Shown: positions 14,314 to 23,457 of the stretch, in pieces
Layout: each line of letters starts with the position of its first letter
How positions within the stretch are numbered: the stretch's first letter is position 1
IMG/VR virus record: IMGVR_UViG_3300012936_000033
Span: 1 to 45,154 of that record
Length of the DNA stretch: 45,154 bases
DNA from: a virus
Reading direction: 5' to 3' (one strand)
Translations under genes and position numbers: made by a program
The notes under the pieces: model-generated
What the model was told of the DNA's origin: nothing
The model's database searches: none
The model's input: the letters and a program-made list of their open reading frames with translations, nothing else

Positions 14314-15854
14314 TGAAAAGGTTAGCAAAAGCGGATGTGAATCCCATTAGACAAAGATCACAGTTTACTTGCGTGACAACATCAACTTGCATGGCATTAA
14401 ACGCACTTGGTGTTAAATGTAATGAAGATGAAGTTAATAGTGTTATTGGCGCTAAAGCAATGCAAGGTGCTAGATGGGAAGAAGTTTTAGCTTGTGCGCA
14501 GTATTTTGGTTGTAGGGCTACATTAACTACACCATCTACACTCACACAAGTGAAGTCGTGGACAGATCAAGGTAAACCTGTTCTTATTGCCTGGAATCCA
14601 GAAGGTAGAGACTGGAGCCATGCTAGTTTGATCTTTGATGTAACTGGTGAAAAAGGGAACTTTGTCGTTCATGTAGCAGACCCAAATATGCCTAATCCAG
14701 ATAAAACTGTCCGTGAAGTTAGTGAAGATGACTTCTATGCTAAATGGTATGAGAAATGGCCAAACTACTTGGTTCGCAGACCAGCTTTAATGATTGATCG
14801 TGAAATATGTGAGAATGGAAAACAAATCATGGCTAGTTCAAACACAATGTTTACAAAAGCGGTTAAAGAAATTGTATCTAGTGTAAAACACTTAGGATTT
14901 TTAACCATGCTCGATAAGTGGTCTTGTAAAGCAGACGCTAATGGCATTTACCTTGTCTATAAAGTTTCAGTGCCAGGTGTAGGTCAATACTCACTTGAGT
15001 TTGAACAAAACAACACATCAAGCCGTGCTTTTCTATTTGAAGGCGGAGAGTTAATCCGAACTTGTGATGGTGTTTCAACATTCCCTGAAATCATAAGACA
15101 TTTGCCGCCAACAACATCTAAAATGGCAGCAAAGATGCCTTGTTTGCAATCTGAACTAGATATTTCAAATGAAATGCTATCTCAAATCCAACTACTTGCA
15201 CAAAATGGATTGTCAAGGAAAGAGCTTGCGATTGAAATTGCAAACTTACTTCCAAATGCAAAACCAGATGCGCAACTAAGTGTAGTTGATCTAGTTATAA
15301 GAGACATCAATAATCGAATGGCAAGTAAACTTGCTCGTGTTCATCTTGAGCGTAAAAAATGGATCAAAGCACCACCCAAGCAATTTGACCAAAACCAACA
15401 AGAACAAGTGTGGAACATTTACGACCTGTCTTATTCCAAAGTAGGTAAGCACATTAGTTCTAAATCTGAATTGATGAACAAGTATGACCTTTTTTGGGTT
15501 GTAGATGTTGATGGTGATGAAGAAATAGACGCATTTGTTAGTTATAGCACTACACCACATGGCAAGAAAATTGGATTGATTGGATCAGATGGTTCAAAAG
15601 AAGGCCGAAACGCCATGATGCTAAAAGGCGCTGAACTTCTTTTAGATCATGGTTGGTATGCAGAAGTAGATTCAAGATTTGCAAGGCTTCTAAAGAAAAG
15701 ACTTGGTGTAAACCATATTGAAGATGAAGCTACCGTAAGAATGGTTATCCAGAAACCACTCGAATGGGACGATAAAAAGAAATCATACACTAGAAATCTT
15801 GAGGGTAAAGGACTGGTTGAAAAATACCTAGTAGGATTACCACGCATTTTATAG
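14313..15854 (+). CDS. C39-like cysteine peptidase fusion, probable virion protein (513 aa)
   Basis: The N-terminal 150 residues resemble a C39/papain-like peptidase: Q17-F-T-C20 (the Gln of the oxyanion hole and catalytic Cys), W-S-H103-ASLIFDV, and ADPN with Asp123. A central beta-rich part follows (about 170-270), then a helical segment (about 285-345) with the linker NNRMASKLARVH. The C-terminal domain (about 352-500) has VVDVDGDEEIDAFV and GLIGSDGSKEGRNA, a pattern I know from proteins of large phages, loosely GNAT-like. It could process virion or host proteins. Translation is under a tight RBS hairpin. Confidence 0.55.
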   Translation: MKRLAKADVNPIRQRSQFTCVTTSTCMALNALGVKCNEDEVNSVIGAKAMQGARWEEVLACAQYFGCRATLTTPSTLTQVKSWTDQGKPVLIAWNPEGRDWSHASLIFDVTGEKGNFVVHVADPNMPNPDKTVREVSEDDFYAKWYEKWPNYLVRRPALMIDREICENGKQIMASSNTMFTKAVKEIVSSVKHLGFLTMLDKWSCKADANGIYLVYKVSVPGVGQYSLEFEQNNTSSRAFLFEGGELIRTCDGVSTFPEIIRHLPPTTSKMAAKMPCLQSELDISNEMLSQIQLLAQNGLSRKELAIEIANLLPNAKPDAQLSVVDLVIRDINNRMASKLARVHLERKKWIKAPPKQFDQNQQEQVWNIYDLSYSKVGKHISSKSELMNKYDLFWVVDVDGDEEIDAFVSYSTTPHGKKIGLIGSDGSKEGRNAMMLKGAELLLDHGWYAEVDSRFARLLKKRLGVNHIEDEATVRMVIQKPLEWDDKKKSYTRNLEGKGLVEKYLVGLPRIL

Positions 15855-15864
15855 TTCATTTATA
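15850..15864 (+). promoter_or_regulatory. Motif A (putative late promoter)
   Basis: TATAGTTCATTTATA covers the stop codon of the peptidase gene and lies 35 nt before the next start. It shares ATAGTTCATTTAT with the minus-strand copy at 32489. Confidence 0.5.
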
Positions 15865-15899
15865 CTTTGTCTAAATGAAGAACTTAAGGAGAAATAAAA

Positions 15900-16913
15900 A
15901 TGAGTAAGAGACTTGCAAAAAAAATCGCACAACAACATATCGAATTAAGATACCCACAACAACCATTACGCCTACAACCAGATTATGGTGAAAAAAATGG
16001 CGCTGACTTTCTGGGTGATTTTGATGCAGATGAAGTTGAAAGTTTTGAAACTACCGCAGAAATTGACCTCATAGCTAAAGACCACGAAGAATCAGGTTCA
16101 TATATGAGCAGACAGAATCTTCGTGAAATGAGCGACATGGCTGACTTCATCGTTGATGACATCGGTATGGAAGGTCTTGACGACTGGGTAGAAGATAAGA
16201 TTTCTCAATCCTACTCAAACCTAAATGATGTTGCTCGTTATCGTGGCTATCGTGATGACCATCCACATGGTGAAGAGAGCTTTAAGTTCGCAGGTAGGAA
16301 AGCGACCCCCTTTGAGATCGTCACAAACTGGTTCGCTCAAGTTGAAGAAGAGTCAGAGGGAGAGATTGAATACATGATTGGTGTGGACGGAGATGACGAA
16401 ATGTCTGGTGATGTTGAGATCTTTTCAGGCCATGACATTCCATCTTTGATCCAAGACTTAAAGAGAGACTTAAGATGGTCTAACATTGAGTTCAGTAAGT
16501 CTGGCCGAAGATCAATCCGTTGGAGTATCCCTACACAGTCTAGTGGGTTTGAGGGTGAACACTTTAAGTTCGCTGATGATCTTGATGACGAAATCATTGA
16601 TGACATGGGCATCATGGCAGACTTCGATAAAGAATCAAGAGTCAAGAGCCATAAACACCACAGTAAAAAAGATGTTAAAGACTCTTATGAGAAACAAAAA
16701 AAGAATTTTGGTCCAGAATGGGCTAAATATGAAGGTGCAATGGGACCAAATGGTTTAGACCCTGCAAGAATCAAAAAGAATCAAGGTGGATCAGGTACAT
16801 CTGCACTCGATAAATTAGGACCCGCGAAGAAAAAGCCTTCTGGTGGTGGGTTAGATGCACTAAGTCGTCTTGCTAATGACTACGGTATGAACATTGACGA
16901 CTTGGAGTGGTGA
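15900..16913 (+). CDS. Acidic probable virion protein (337 aa)
   Basis: A strongly acidic protein with a basic N-terminus (MSKRLAKKIAQQHIELRYP), similar in style to the KRLAK start of the peptidase upstream. A globular central domain lies at about 128-215 (FKFAGRKATPFEIVTNWFAQV to RRSIRWSIP). The phrase FKFA appears twice (about 129 and 222), each followed by an acidic segment, a hint of internal duplication. The C-terminus is basic, glycine-rich and then short helical. AAGGAG is 8 nt upstream and motif A lies before it. No family is recognised; a virion role is inferred from promoter and neighbours. Confidence 0.5.
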   Translation: MSKRLAKKIAQQHIELRYPQQPLRLQPDYGEKNGADFLGDFDADEVESFETTAEIDLIAKDHEESGSYMSRQNLREMSDMADFIVDDIGMEGLDDWVEDKISQSYSNLNDVARYRGYRDDHPHGEESFKFAGRKATPFEIVTNWFAQVEEESEGEIEYMIGVDGDDEMSGDVEIFSGHDIPSLIQDLKRDLRWSNIEFSKSGRRSIRWSIPTQSSGFEGEHFKFADDLDDEIIDDMGIMADFDKESRVKSHKHHSKKDVKDSYEKQKKNFGPEWAKYEGAMGPNGLDPARIKKNQGGSGTSALDKLGPAKKKPSGGGLDALSRLANDYGMNIDDLEW

Positions 16914-16914
16914 T

Positions 16915-17919
16915 ATGAGTAGACACGAAGTTTCTGAGAATCTGATTGAAAGATCATTACAAATACAAGAAAAAATAGACTTAGCTGAAAAACATATCGA
17001 AAACATGGACATTAAAGCCTTGTTAGATATGGGTATGATTGACCGTAGGGCTTACCAGAACTGGATTAAGGCTGAGGATAATGAACAAGACCTTGTAGAT
17101 ACACATGGTCAAGATTATAATCCTAGCTTACAGCACTACTATACCGCTATGGATGTTGCAGACAAGAATATCAAAAGACTTAAAAAAGAAGTTGATAACT
17201 TGATTGCTAAATCTCGATATACATTGCGCCAAGCTAGCCGTGTAGCTGATCGATACATGAGCAAGACTGCTGGGTCTGGAGTTGAGAACGCTAGGTATCT
17301 GGAAAGTTTAACTCCAAAAAAGAAGATGGAAATACTAAAACATATAGCAGATCACTATGGTGTTTCCGTCCGTGAGATTGAAGAAGAGTTGGTAGATCAA
17401 GACGCGGAAAAGCTGTTTGAGTATGCCGCATCCAACAATGCGATGGCTATGGAAATATACCAAGGCATGAGTCGAATGGCTAACACCAAGACTGCAGCTA
17501 GCGGAAACTATGGATTCACTAAGCGTGTTCAAAGTGATGTTGAAGTAGCACTTAGAAAACTACAAAAAAAAGTGGATCAACTTGCGCGTAGTGTAGAAAA
17601 TAAGCACCCTGAAGCGGGAAGCTATTTTGGAATTCGCTGTCAAGGGATTCACTGTAATGCTAGTAAGGTTTTAAGTAAGGCTTGTCTATTAAACCAAGCG
17701 CCAAAAAGAGTCTTATCTGGACCACTTGGGTATAAGCCAACTTGTGCCCGTGCTGCACATAAAGCAATCACAGACTTAACACTCCATGCGGGTGAAGTTG
17801 CACATTCACTCTACCAAAAGAATAGGGATCACATTCCTTACTTGCAAGTTCATGCAAAAAAGAAAAGATGCCCTCTAACAAAATTAATCCTTGAAAATTA
17901 TCCAGTAGAGATACTGTAA
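16915..17919 (+). CDS. Hypothetical protein, probable virion-associated (334 aa)
   Basis: Earlier in-frame TTG at 16894 is possible, but GGAG sits 7 nt before the ATG at 16915. The N-terminal 120 residues are helical and charged. Two linkers rich in Ala, Ser, Thr and Lys follow (YMSKTAGSG near 117, MANTKTAASG near 186). The C-terminal part has a run of cysteines (GIRCQGIHCNASKVLSKAC, then CARAAHKA), which may bind metal. No known family was recognised. The start is 1 nt after the previous stop and the end overlaps the outer-membrane protein gene (TAATG), so all are co-translated. Confidence 0.55.
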   Translation: MSRHEVSENLIERSLQIQEKIDLAEKHIENMDIKALLDMGMIDRRAYQNWIKAEDNEQDLVDTHGQDYNPSLQHYYTAMDVADKNIKRLKKEVDNLIAKSRYTLRQASRVADRYMSKTAGSGVENARYLESLTPKKKMEILKHIADHYGVSVREIEEELVDQDAEKLFEYAASNNAMAMEIYQGMSRMANTKTAASGNYGFTKRVQSDVEVALRKLQKKVDQLARSVENKHPEAGSYFGIRCQGIHCNASKVLSKACLLNQAPKRVLSGPLGYKPTCARAAHKAITDLTLHAGEVAHSLYQKNRDHIPYLQVHAKKKRCPLTKLILENYPVEIL

Positions 17920-18656
17920 TGAAATACTTACTTATTCTCATTATTTCCATGCCTTTAATGTGCATGGCTCAAGTGGTTAATATTGAATCGGACCGTGGTG
18001 GGAATAAGCAAGGATTACATGGGTCTAGTGATTTAGGAATTTCCCTACAAAGAGGAAATGTCCAGGTTTTCCAATCACAGATTAGTTTAAGAGCAGATTA
18101 CATAAGTGGACTACACCATAGTTTATTTATGGGTTCTATTTCTTATGGTGAAGAAGACGGAAAACCTTTTCAAAATGAATCCTACACACACCTCAGGTGG
18201 ACTGCTATGTGGTGGAAATCAAGAACAATTGGAACTGAGATTTTCACACAAGCGCAAAAAGATGAATTCAAACTTCTTCAAGTAAGACAGTTATCAGGCG
18301 CGGGTTTAAGATTTACATTCTTTGAAGACCACTTAGCACTTGGTCTTGGTGGTATGTCCGATTACGAACAAATAGATGGTGTTTCTAAAGACAATTTAGA
18401 TTTTAGAGGCACATCTTATATTCGAGTAGGTCGTGAAATCAAAGACCGTTTAAAGAGCCAGCTTATTGGTTACTATCAGCCTTTGTTTAATGACTTTGCA
18501 GATTATCGGATATTAATCACGGGGTCATTAGAATTCAAAATAGATAAGGTCTTTTCGTTAGTCAACGAACTTAACTACAACTATGACACACGCCCACCTG
18601 AGCAAGTCATAAATGAAGACCTACAACTCAAAGTTAAATTCAAAGTTAAATGGTGA
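17919..18656 (+). CDS. Outer-membrane beta-barrel protein, DUF481-like
   Basis: The first 17 residues (MKYLLILIISMPLMCMA) form a Sec signal peptide with a likely cleavage before Gln18. The mature part alternates hydrophobic and polar residues in repeated strands (for example YISGLHHSLFMGSISYG, LRWTAMWWKSRTIGTEIF, LQLKVKFKVKW) and ends with an aromatic residue, the C-terminal signal that BamA recognises. Spacing of strands and size (245 residues) resemble the DUF481 / YdiY family of outer-membrane proteins. An outer-membrane barrel is rare in a phage: it may change the host surface to block other phages, or help lysis. The start overlaps the preceding stop. Confidence 0.6.
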   Translation: MKYLLILIISMPLMCMAQVVNIESDRGGNKQGLHGSSDLGISLQRGNVQVFQSQISLRADYISGLHHSLFMGSISYGEEDGKPFQNESYTHLRWTAMWWKSRTIGTEIFTQAQKDEFKLLQVRQLSGAGLRFTFFEDHLALGLGGMSDYEQIDGVSKDNLDFRGTSYIRVGREIKDRLKSQLIGYYQPLFNDFADYRILITGSLEFKIDKVFSLVNELNYNYDTRPPEQVINEDLQLKVKFKVKW

Positions 18657-18661
18657 ATGAA

Positions 18662-20557
18662 ATGAAAAAGTACGCAAGCTATTCACACCTTAGTAGATGT
18701 ACTATAGGTTCATGGCAAGGTCTTCTTAGAGGTAATCGATTTGATTCTTCTGTAGAAAAAGCTATAGAAAAAGTAGAAGAGTCGTTGAAAAACCATCGCT
18801 TCACCGTGGTTGATACACATAGTGTAGTTTATGCCGTCTTACTAGCAGACTTTCTGTTTCACAAAATAAGTTTTCCAGAAAATAAGTCTAGGCGGGTTCG
18901 AGCAATAAAAAATAAATTAAGTATCCCAAGAAGAAGTTTTAATGGACAAAAATGGTTTAAGGACAGGAAATCTCATATTGAAGATGTCTTAAAACTGTTG
19001 AAATACCCAGTTAGAGAAGAAGGTGAAAACGAAGTCCAAGTTGGACCTTTTACTTTAACAAACCCCATTAACCTTAGTGCGGACAAAGTTGAAATGATGG
19101 AACGGGCCTGTACCAAAGCTCTTTCACTTTGCACAAATTCACTAGCACCAAACTTTACCCAAGCACTATATGGTGATGTTGTTTTAGTTGAAAAACTAAA
19201 ACGAAAAAACTGGTATGCTTGGTATAGTTCATCAAAAGATGAAATCACCATGAAATATATGGATAGGAACGAAAGTGAATTCATCAAAACATTTGTCCAT
19301 GAAATAGGTCATAGGTACTACCAAAAAGTCTTATCTAATGAGAAGAAAAGACTTTGGTTCAGATACGATCTAAGATGTCATAGGGCGCAAAGAATTAATC
19401 TTAGTGATTGGGTTGGTAAACCTATTGCCCTATATGCAAAAAAAACAAGAACTAACACGAGCATTAGTTCACAACCAAGTGGTGAACCAGTAGAAATTTA
19501 TGGTGTGGATGGTCGAGGAGTATATCTTCAAGTAGTGAGTACTAGTGAAGTAATAGGACCATACCGAGACAAGTACCTTAAAACACATATCAAATCGATT
19601 ACTGGTATTTTCCCAACACAATATGCAACATCTGATGTTGAAGAACATTTTTGTGAAGCACTTGCTTACAAAGCGGTTGGTAAACTACACCCGAAATCTT
19701 TAGAGGCTTTTAATAGCGTTATAGTTGATGGTGTAGAATTCACTCCAGATGGTTCAAACTTTAAAGTTAAGTATGAACCAGAAGAAACACCACCACCTTC
19801 AAAACCTGTTGATCCTCCACAAACGGGTGGTTTAACTCAAACACAACCACCACAAAGAACACAAGTAGAACAAACGCTACCTACTAAACAAGAACAAATT
19901 CGTTCCTGTGAATCTTTAGCTAACAAGTTAAGCATTGGATTCAAAAAAGGTCGTAAGTATGGTATGTTTATCTATACAAATGATGCAGTTGGTTCTACAC
20001 ACGCCTATATGTTTATTGACTATAGCACGGGAAATCTTTTTGTTCCAAAAGCTAAAGATGCGCCTAACCTTAAAGTTAATATCGGAAACATTACGGATGA
20101 TAATGTTGAAAGTTGTGTTGGCTTTGATCGTATGAGTAATCTCCGACCAAGATGGAGAACAATGAATACAATTACCCAACCTACAAGGGAAGCAGCACCA
20201 ACTGAAATTGTAGATCAAACACCAGAGCCTACGATTCCTACAACTCCTGAAGGAAACTTAGATTCTATCAAAGATGCTGCAAGAACATTATCGCAAAGTC
20301 TTGGATTAGAGTTCCAAGAAATGAGAAAGTTCTTAAGGTTGATCTTTACAAACACAGAGCTTGGTACAAGACATTCATATTTGTTTATCGATAAACAAAA
20401 CGGTTCTTTACACCCACCCAAAGCGCATGATGCACCTAAAAAGAATGTGTCATTAGGATCAATTTTAGAACCTAATGTTCTTTCAAAAGTCAACTTTGAA
20501 GCTATGACTCAAAATGACCGTAATTGGCGCAAGAAATACCGAATTAAAGGAAGATAA
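18662..20557 (+). CDS. Zinc peptidase-like protein with two C-terminal repeats (631 aa)
   Basis: An ATG at 18650 is possible; 18662 has GGTGA 5 nt upstream. FVHEIGHRYYQ (about residues 211-221) is an HEXXH zinc motif, and an EEHFCEALAYKA segment about 110 residues later could give the third ligand. The N-terminal 170 residues are helical. A proline/threonine-rich linker (PPPSKPVDPPQTGG) leads to two tandem copies of an approximately 75-residue module: one starts at SCESLANKLSIGF, the other at IKDAARTLSQSLGLEF; both contain HAYMFID/HSYLFID, then PKAKDAP/PKAHDAP. A repeated module after a metallopeptidase is typical of substrate- or wall-binding domains. The protein may act on the host cell envelope or process virion proteins. 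Confidence 0.5.
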   Translation: MKKYASYSHLSRCTIGSWQGLLRGNRFDSSVEKAIEKVEESLKNHRFTVVDTHSVVYAVLLADFLFHKISFPENKSRRVRAIKNKLSIPRRSFNGQKWFKDRKSHIEDVLKLLKYPVREEGENEVQVGPFTLTNPINLSADKVEMMERACTKALSLCTNSLAPNFTQALYGDVVLVEKLKRKNWYAWYSSSKDEITMKYMDRNESEFIKTFVHEIGHRYYQKVLSNEKKRLWFRYDLRCHRAQRINLSDWVGKPIALYAKKTRTNTSISSQPSGEPVEIYGVDGRGVYLQVVSTSEVIGPYRDKYLKTHIKSITGIFPTQYATSDVEEHFCEALAYKAVGKLHPKSLEAFNSVIVDGVEFTPDGSNFKVKYEPEETPPPSKPVDPPQTGGLTQTQPPQRTQVEQTLPTKQEQIRSCESLANKLSIGFKKGRKYGMFIYTNDAVGSTHAYMFIDYSTGNLFVPKAKDAPNLKVNIGNITDDNVESCVGFDRMSNLRPRWRTMNTITQPTREAAPTEIVDQTPEPTIPTTPEGNLDSIKDAARTLSQSLGLEFQEMRKFLRLIFTNTELGTRHSYLFIDKQNGSLHPPKAHDAPKKNVSLGSILEPNVLSKVNFEAMTQNDRNWRKKYRIKGR

Positions 20558-20559
20558 TC

Positions 20560-21024
20560 ATGGATTTAGTCACAAAAATTTCTAGTCTTGTAGCTTGTGT
20601 TGATGATTCAGATGAGTTGTTTGAATGGTGGGGTACACTTTCTAACACTCCTAGAATTCCAAATTACTGGAAAAAGAAAGGCAGTGTAGCTGTCCTAAAA
20701 TCATTTGGTTCTAATGGGACAGTGATTAATCTGCAGCCATACACTACTATTCTAGGTACAAAGCAAACACTTAACATTAAAGGTTGGGTTGCAAGTTCAA
20801 ATATCATTGTACTTGTTGTAGACCCCAAAGACTTACCCACAGATATAGCTAATCCATATATAATCTTAGCCATGTCAAGTGATGTTATGGATTTTGAATT
20901 AGTCATTAATCAAATCAAAAAAAGTGATGTTGTCCCCAGTCAGTTTACAGTGCCTACAACAATTGGATATATGGATAAATACCGTCGTATTGTTCGTTAT
21001 GATATTCCAGAAGAATTAGAATAA
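20560..21024 (+). CDS. Hypothetical protein (154 aa)
   Basis: A mixed alpha/beta protein with an N-terminal helix (residues 1-25) containing a WW pair, then strands (SVAVLKSF, TVINLQPYTTIL, LNIKGWVASSNIIVLVV). No catalytic motif or known family was recognised. AAAGGA is 9 nt before the ATG, and the gene begins 2 nt after the zinc-peptidase gene, so it is in the same operon. Confidence 0.6.
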   Translation: MDLVTKISSLVACVDDSDELFEWWGTLSNTPRIPNYWKKKGSVAVLKSFGSNGTVINLQPYTTILGTKQTLNIKGWVASSNIIVLVVDPKDLPTDIANPYIILAMSSDVMDFELVINQIKKSDVVPSQFTVPTTIGYMDKYRRIVRYDIPEELE

Positions 21025-21036
21025 AGGATAATCGAC

Positions 21037-21660
21037 ATGAAAAAAAATTCATCTAGTCAAGCATCATGGTCAATTCTATCTGAAGGCGTATCTTCAGCAA
21101 GAGTAGAAGCGCATATTATTCGCACCCATATAAATCAAATGGTCAAAGCTATCAAAGAAAACCCAAAAGCTGCAGAATTGATTTACAAATTATGTGGGGA
21201 CAATTTTGAGGCCCTACCCAAACATCTATCAAAACTAGAGCGTTCCTTAGACAGAACTAACTATGCACTCATTTCTATGGGTAGTGATTGGTACCGTCAA
21301 CGATTAACACATGAAGATCGTGAAATGGTAGACATGGCGGCTAAGTATAACCCAACACCTTTTCCATCAACTAGCAAACAAAGTGAAAATGATATGTATA
21401 GACAAGTAGGTCGTGAATTAGCGCATACCGCAAGCGCTAAAAGAGTAGCTAAAATGAGATTTGAGGACTTTATCTTAGATCACATTGATGCACTTGCTAA
21501 ACTTGACCCAGACTTTGATGATGAGGCATCAGACAAGTATGAAGCGATTTTTAGTGGTGACTTCGAGGAAGCGATTAGACTCACTCGAAACCCTAGGGCA
21601 AAAAGTTATATAGAGTTTATAAGAGATAAGTTTATTGTTTGGTCTGAGAACCTATTTTAA
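21037..21660 (+). CDS. Helical hypothetical protein, end of the 11139-21660 block (207 aa)
   Basis: A nearly all-helical protein with an N-terminal serine-rich leader, a central helix bundle (about residues 20-85) and an acidic C-terminal domain (about 140-207: DFILDHIDALAKLDPDFDDEASDKYEAI). Between them is a linker, HTASAKRVAKM, similar in composition to linkers in the other probable virion proteins of this block. AAAGGATAATCGAC precedes the ATG. It is the last gene of the long rightward block; its stop overlaps a small membrane protein on the other strand. No terminator was seen. Confidence 0.55.
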   Translation: MKKNSSSQASWSILSEGVSSARVEAHIIRTHINQMVKAIKENPKAAELIYKLCGDNFEALPKHLSKLERSLDRTNYALISMGSDWYRQRLTHEDREMVDMAAKYNPTPFPSTSKQSENDMYRQVGRELAHTASAKRVAKMRFEDFILDHIDALAKLDPDFDDEASDKYEAIFSGDFEEAIRLTRNPRAKSYIEFIRDKFIVWSENLF

Positions 21661-21830
21661 AGATAAGACATAACTAAAGTAAACATACCAAAGCAGCTAA
21701 AAAACACTACATCATCATGTAAGTCTTTTAATTGTTCGCAGGTAAGGTCTTCTTTAGATTTGTTGTTAAGATACTTGGCGTATAAAAAACAAGCTACACT
21801 AACAAGCGCTGAAAAAAATTGTGGTGTCAT
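21657..21830 (-). CDS. Small two-span membrane protein (57 aa)
   Basis: The frame encodes MTPQFFSALVSVACFLYAK, a polar loop (NNKSKEDLTCEQLKDLHDD) and a second hydrophobic stretch (VVFFSCFGMFTLVMSYL) ending at the C-terminus. Two spans joined by a charged loop resemble small holin- or antiholin-like proteins, but this is only a shape argument. It starts 8 nt after the metallophosphoesterase gene on the same strand with a weak AGG site. It overlaps the convergent gene at its 3' end by 4 nt. Confidence 0.4.
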   Translation of the reverse strand: MTPQFFSALVSVACFLYAKYLNNKSKEDLTCEQLKDLHDDVVFFSCFGMFTLVMSYL

Positions 21831-21838
21831 TATAGAAC

Positions 21839-22522
21839 CTAACCTAAATCAAATATTATAGGTTGGTTAATTACTCGATAGTTTTCATCACAACTTGCAG
21901 CATTAATTAGCTTTGTTGACCCTAAGTCATATATGCCATAACCTTCATGTATATGACCATACAAATGAACTTTAGGCTTAACTCTAGTTTGAACTACTTT
22001 AAGAAGGTCTTTGCAACCAACACGATCACCCATATCAAGCATATCGCCATACCCATAAGGAGGTCCGTGTGTGATTAAGACATCCGTATCATCTGGTATT
22101 TTTGACCACACCGATTGAATAGGTAATCCACGAGCAACGCCAAACCCCCAACAACCAAAAGCGGGTTGAACAGGACTACCATAGAACTTAATACCATCTA
22201 TTATAGCACTTGTGTTTTCGAGATAATGTATTCCAGGTTCCCTTAAAACATAATCTTTAATTAAATGTGCGTGTACTGGATACTTAGTATGAAAGTTATT
22301 CCAATGCATATCATAAAAAGGTTGATCTAAAGTTATCTCGTGATTACCTGCAATTAACACTTTGTGTTTATGTGGTTGATTCACAAACCAACGAATAAAT
22401 GAAATGACTTGCTTATGTGTTCCAGTACCAGTCCAATCACCAGCATGGATTAAAACATCACCATTTGGTATATCAAGCAATTCATGTTGATTATGTGTAT
22501 CTGAAATGCAAACTAAACGCAT
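21839..22522 (-). CDS. Metallophosphoesterase (calcineurin-like)
   Basis: The five family blocks are present: SDTH (Asp8, His10), HAGDW (Asp29), AGNHE (59-62), LITHGPP (His152) and YGHIH (189-192). Spacing is that of class III, single-domain metal-dependent phosphoesterases, which bind two Mn/Fe-type ions and hydrolyse phosphomonoesters or diesters. The substrate cannot be told from sequence; phage members include RNA or DNA 2',3'-cyclic and terminal phosphatases. The start has AGG 8 nt upstream and follows the structural gene at 22536 after 13 nt, so it may be transcribed from that gene's motif A. Confidence 0.85.
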   Translation of the reverse strand: MRLVCISDTHNQHELLDIPNGDVLIHAGDWTGTGTHKQVISFIRWFVNQPHKHKVLIAGNHEITLDQPFYDMHWNNFHTKYPVHAHLIKDYVLREPGIHYLENTSAIIDGIKFYGSPVQPAFGCWGFGVARGLPIQSVWSKIPDDTDVLITHGPPYGYGDMLDMGDRVGCKDLLKVVQTRVKPKVHLYGHIHEGYGIYDLGSTKLINAASCDENYRVINQPIIFDLG

Positions 22523-22535
22523 AAGAAAACCTAGA

Positions 22536-23432
22536 TCAAAGGAAATTTCTTGGACTTAAAACCCCACGACCAACATGAGGACCAAATGCGGAACGAATAC
22601 CCACACCATATTTAGGCTGGCGTAAACCTCTCATGTATTTTGTAGTACGGGCTTTAGCTTCTACTGACATAGACCACATTTGTTCCGCTGAAGACTTTAA
22701 TCCTTCATACTTTGAACTTCGATCTATATTAAGACTTATACCACCAATACTATAATCGAATTCATCTACAATCCAATTCGCTTGTAAAGCCATAGCTGCA
22801 AATTGAATTGCACCTTGAAGAATAGGTGTTCTCCATGCAGGCTTTTGATTCACAAGTTGATCCAGGTTAGAAAGTTCTTCTGTCTCGGGTGGTTGCATAT
22901 TCCACCAATCTAGCGCTCGTTCTAAATACTCAAGAAATTCTTCATCTTCCCAAACTTGACCAAAGACTCGGTTATATGAACCTATGTTTGCTTCATGCTC
23001 TGGTGGGCGAAAGTGATAATATTTATCTGGATTTTGATCTCTAAGAAGCATACGCAACTTATAAACCATAGACTTCTGCCCATCCGTGAGTTGTAATCCT
23101 AGAATGGCATTTTCTGCAACAACACCAAATTCTTGAACCACCGTTTGAGGTTGACTATTCACAAGCTCTTTAAGAGTCCATCTAATACGATAACGACCAT
23201 AAGTGGCGGTTGTTGGGATACGAACCGAAGCATAGTATTCACCCACAGATGGATTTTCTGGAATCCTTGCAGGATCACCTATAAGAACATCCGTTTCTGG
23301 AGGTCCAAGGTCAACATAATAAAGTGCATAGGTAATTTCAGCTGCGTTAGCAACATTACCATTTGAATTTGTAAGAAAAATATCTAAGTCACCCCTAGAT
23401 AAGATTTGATTTCTTTTGAACGCTACAGCCAT
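22536..23432 (-). CDS. Probable virion structural protein with Ig-like N-terminus (298 aa)
   Basis: The N-terminal 100 residues read as an Ig-like beta sandwich (DIFLTNSNGN, ITYALYYVD, GEYYASVRIPTTATYGRYRIRW). A helical part follows (about 115-250) with LLRDQNPDKYYHFRPP and a tryptophan-rich turn. The C-terminus is basic and glycine-rich (LRQPKYGVGIRSAFGPHVGRG). I have seen similar compositions in neck or adaptor proteins of large phages but cannot name the family. GGAGG is 7 nt before the ATG and a strong motif A lies at 23458-23473, which fits a late structural gene. Confidence 0.5.
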   Translation of the reverse strand: MAVAFKRNQILSRGDLDIFLTNSNGNVANAAEITYALYYVDLGPPETDVLIGDPARIPENPSVGEYYASVRIPTTATYGRYRIRWTLKELVNSQPQTVVQEFGVVAENAILGLQLTDGQKSMVYKLRMLLRDQNPDKYYHFRPPEHEANIGSYNRVFGQVWEDEEFLEYLERALDWWNMQPPETEELSNLDQLVNQKPAWRTPILQGAIQFAAMALQANWIVDEFDYSIGGISLNIDRSSKYEGLKSSAEQMWSMSVEAKARTTKYMRGLRQPKYGVGIRSAFGPHVGRGVLSPRNFL

Positions 23433-23457
23433 GTGATTACCTCCACATTAAGAATAA

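Noticed and set aside
21657-21830. Firm call of a holin
   Set aside because: Two spans and small size are not enough; no neighbouring endolysin in the same operon supports it.
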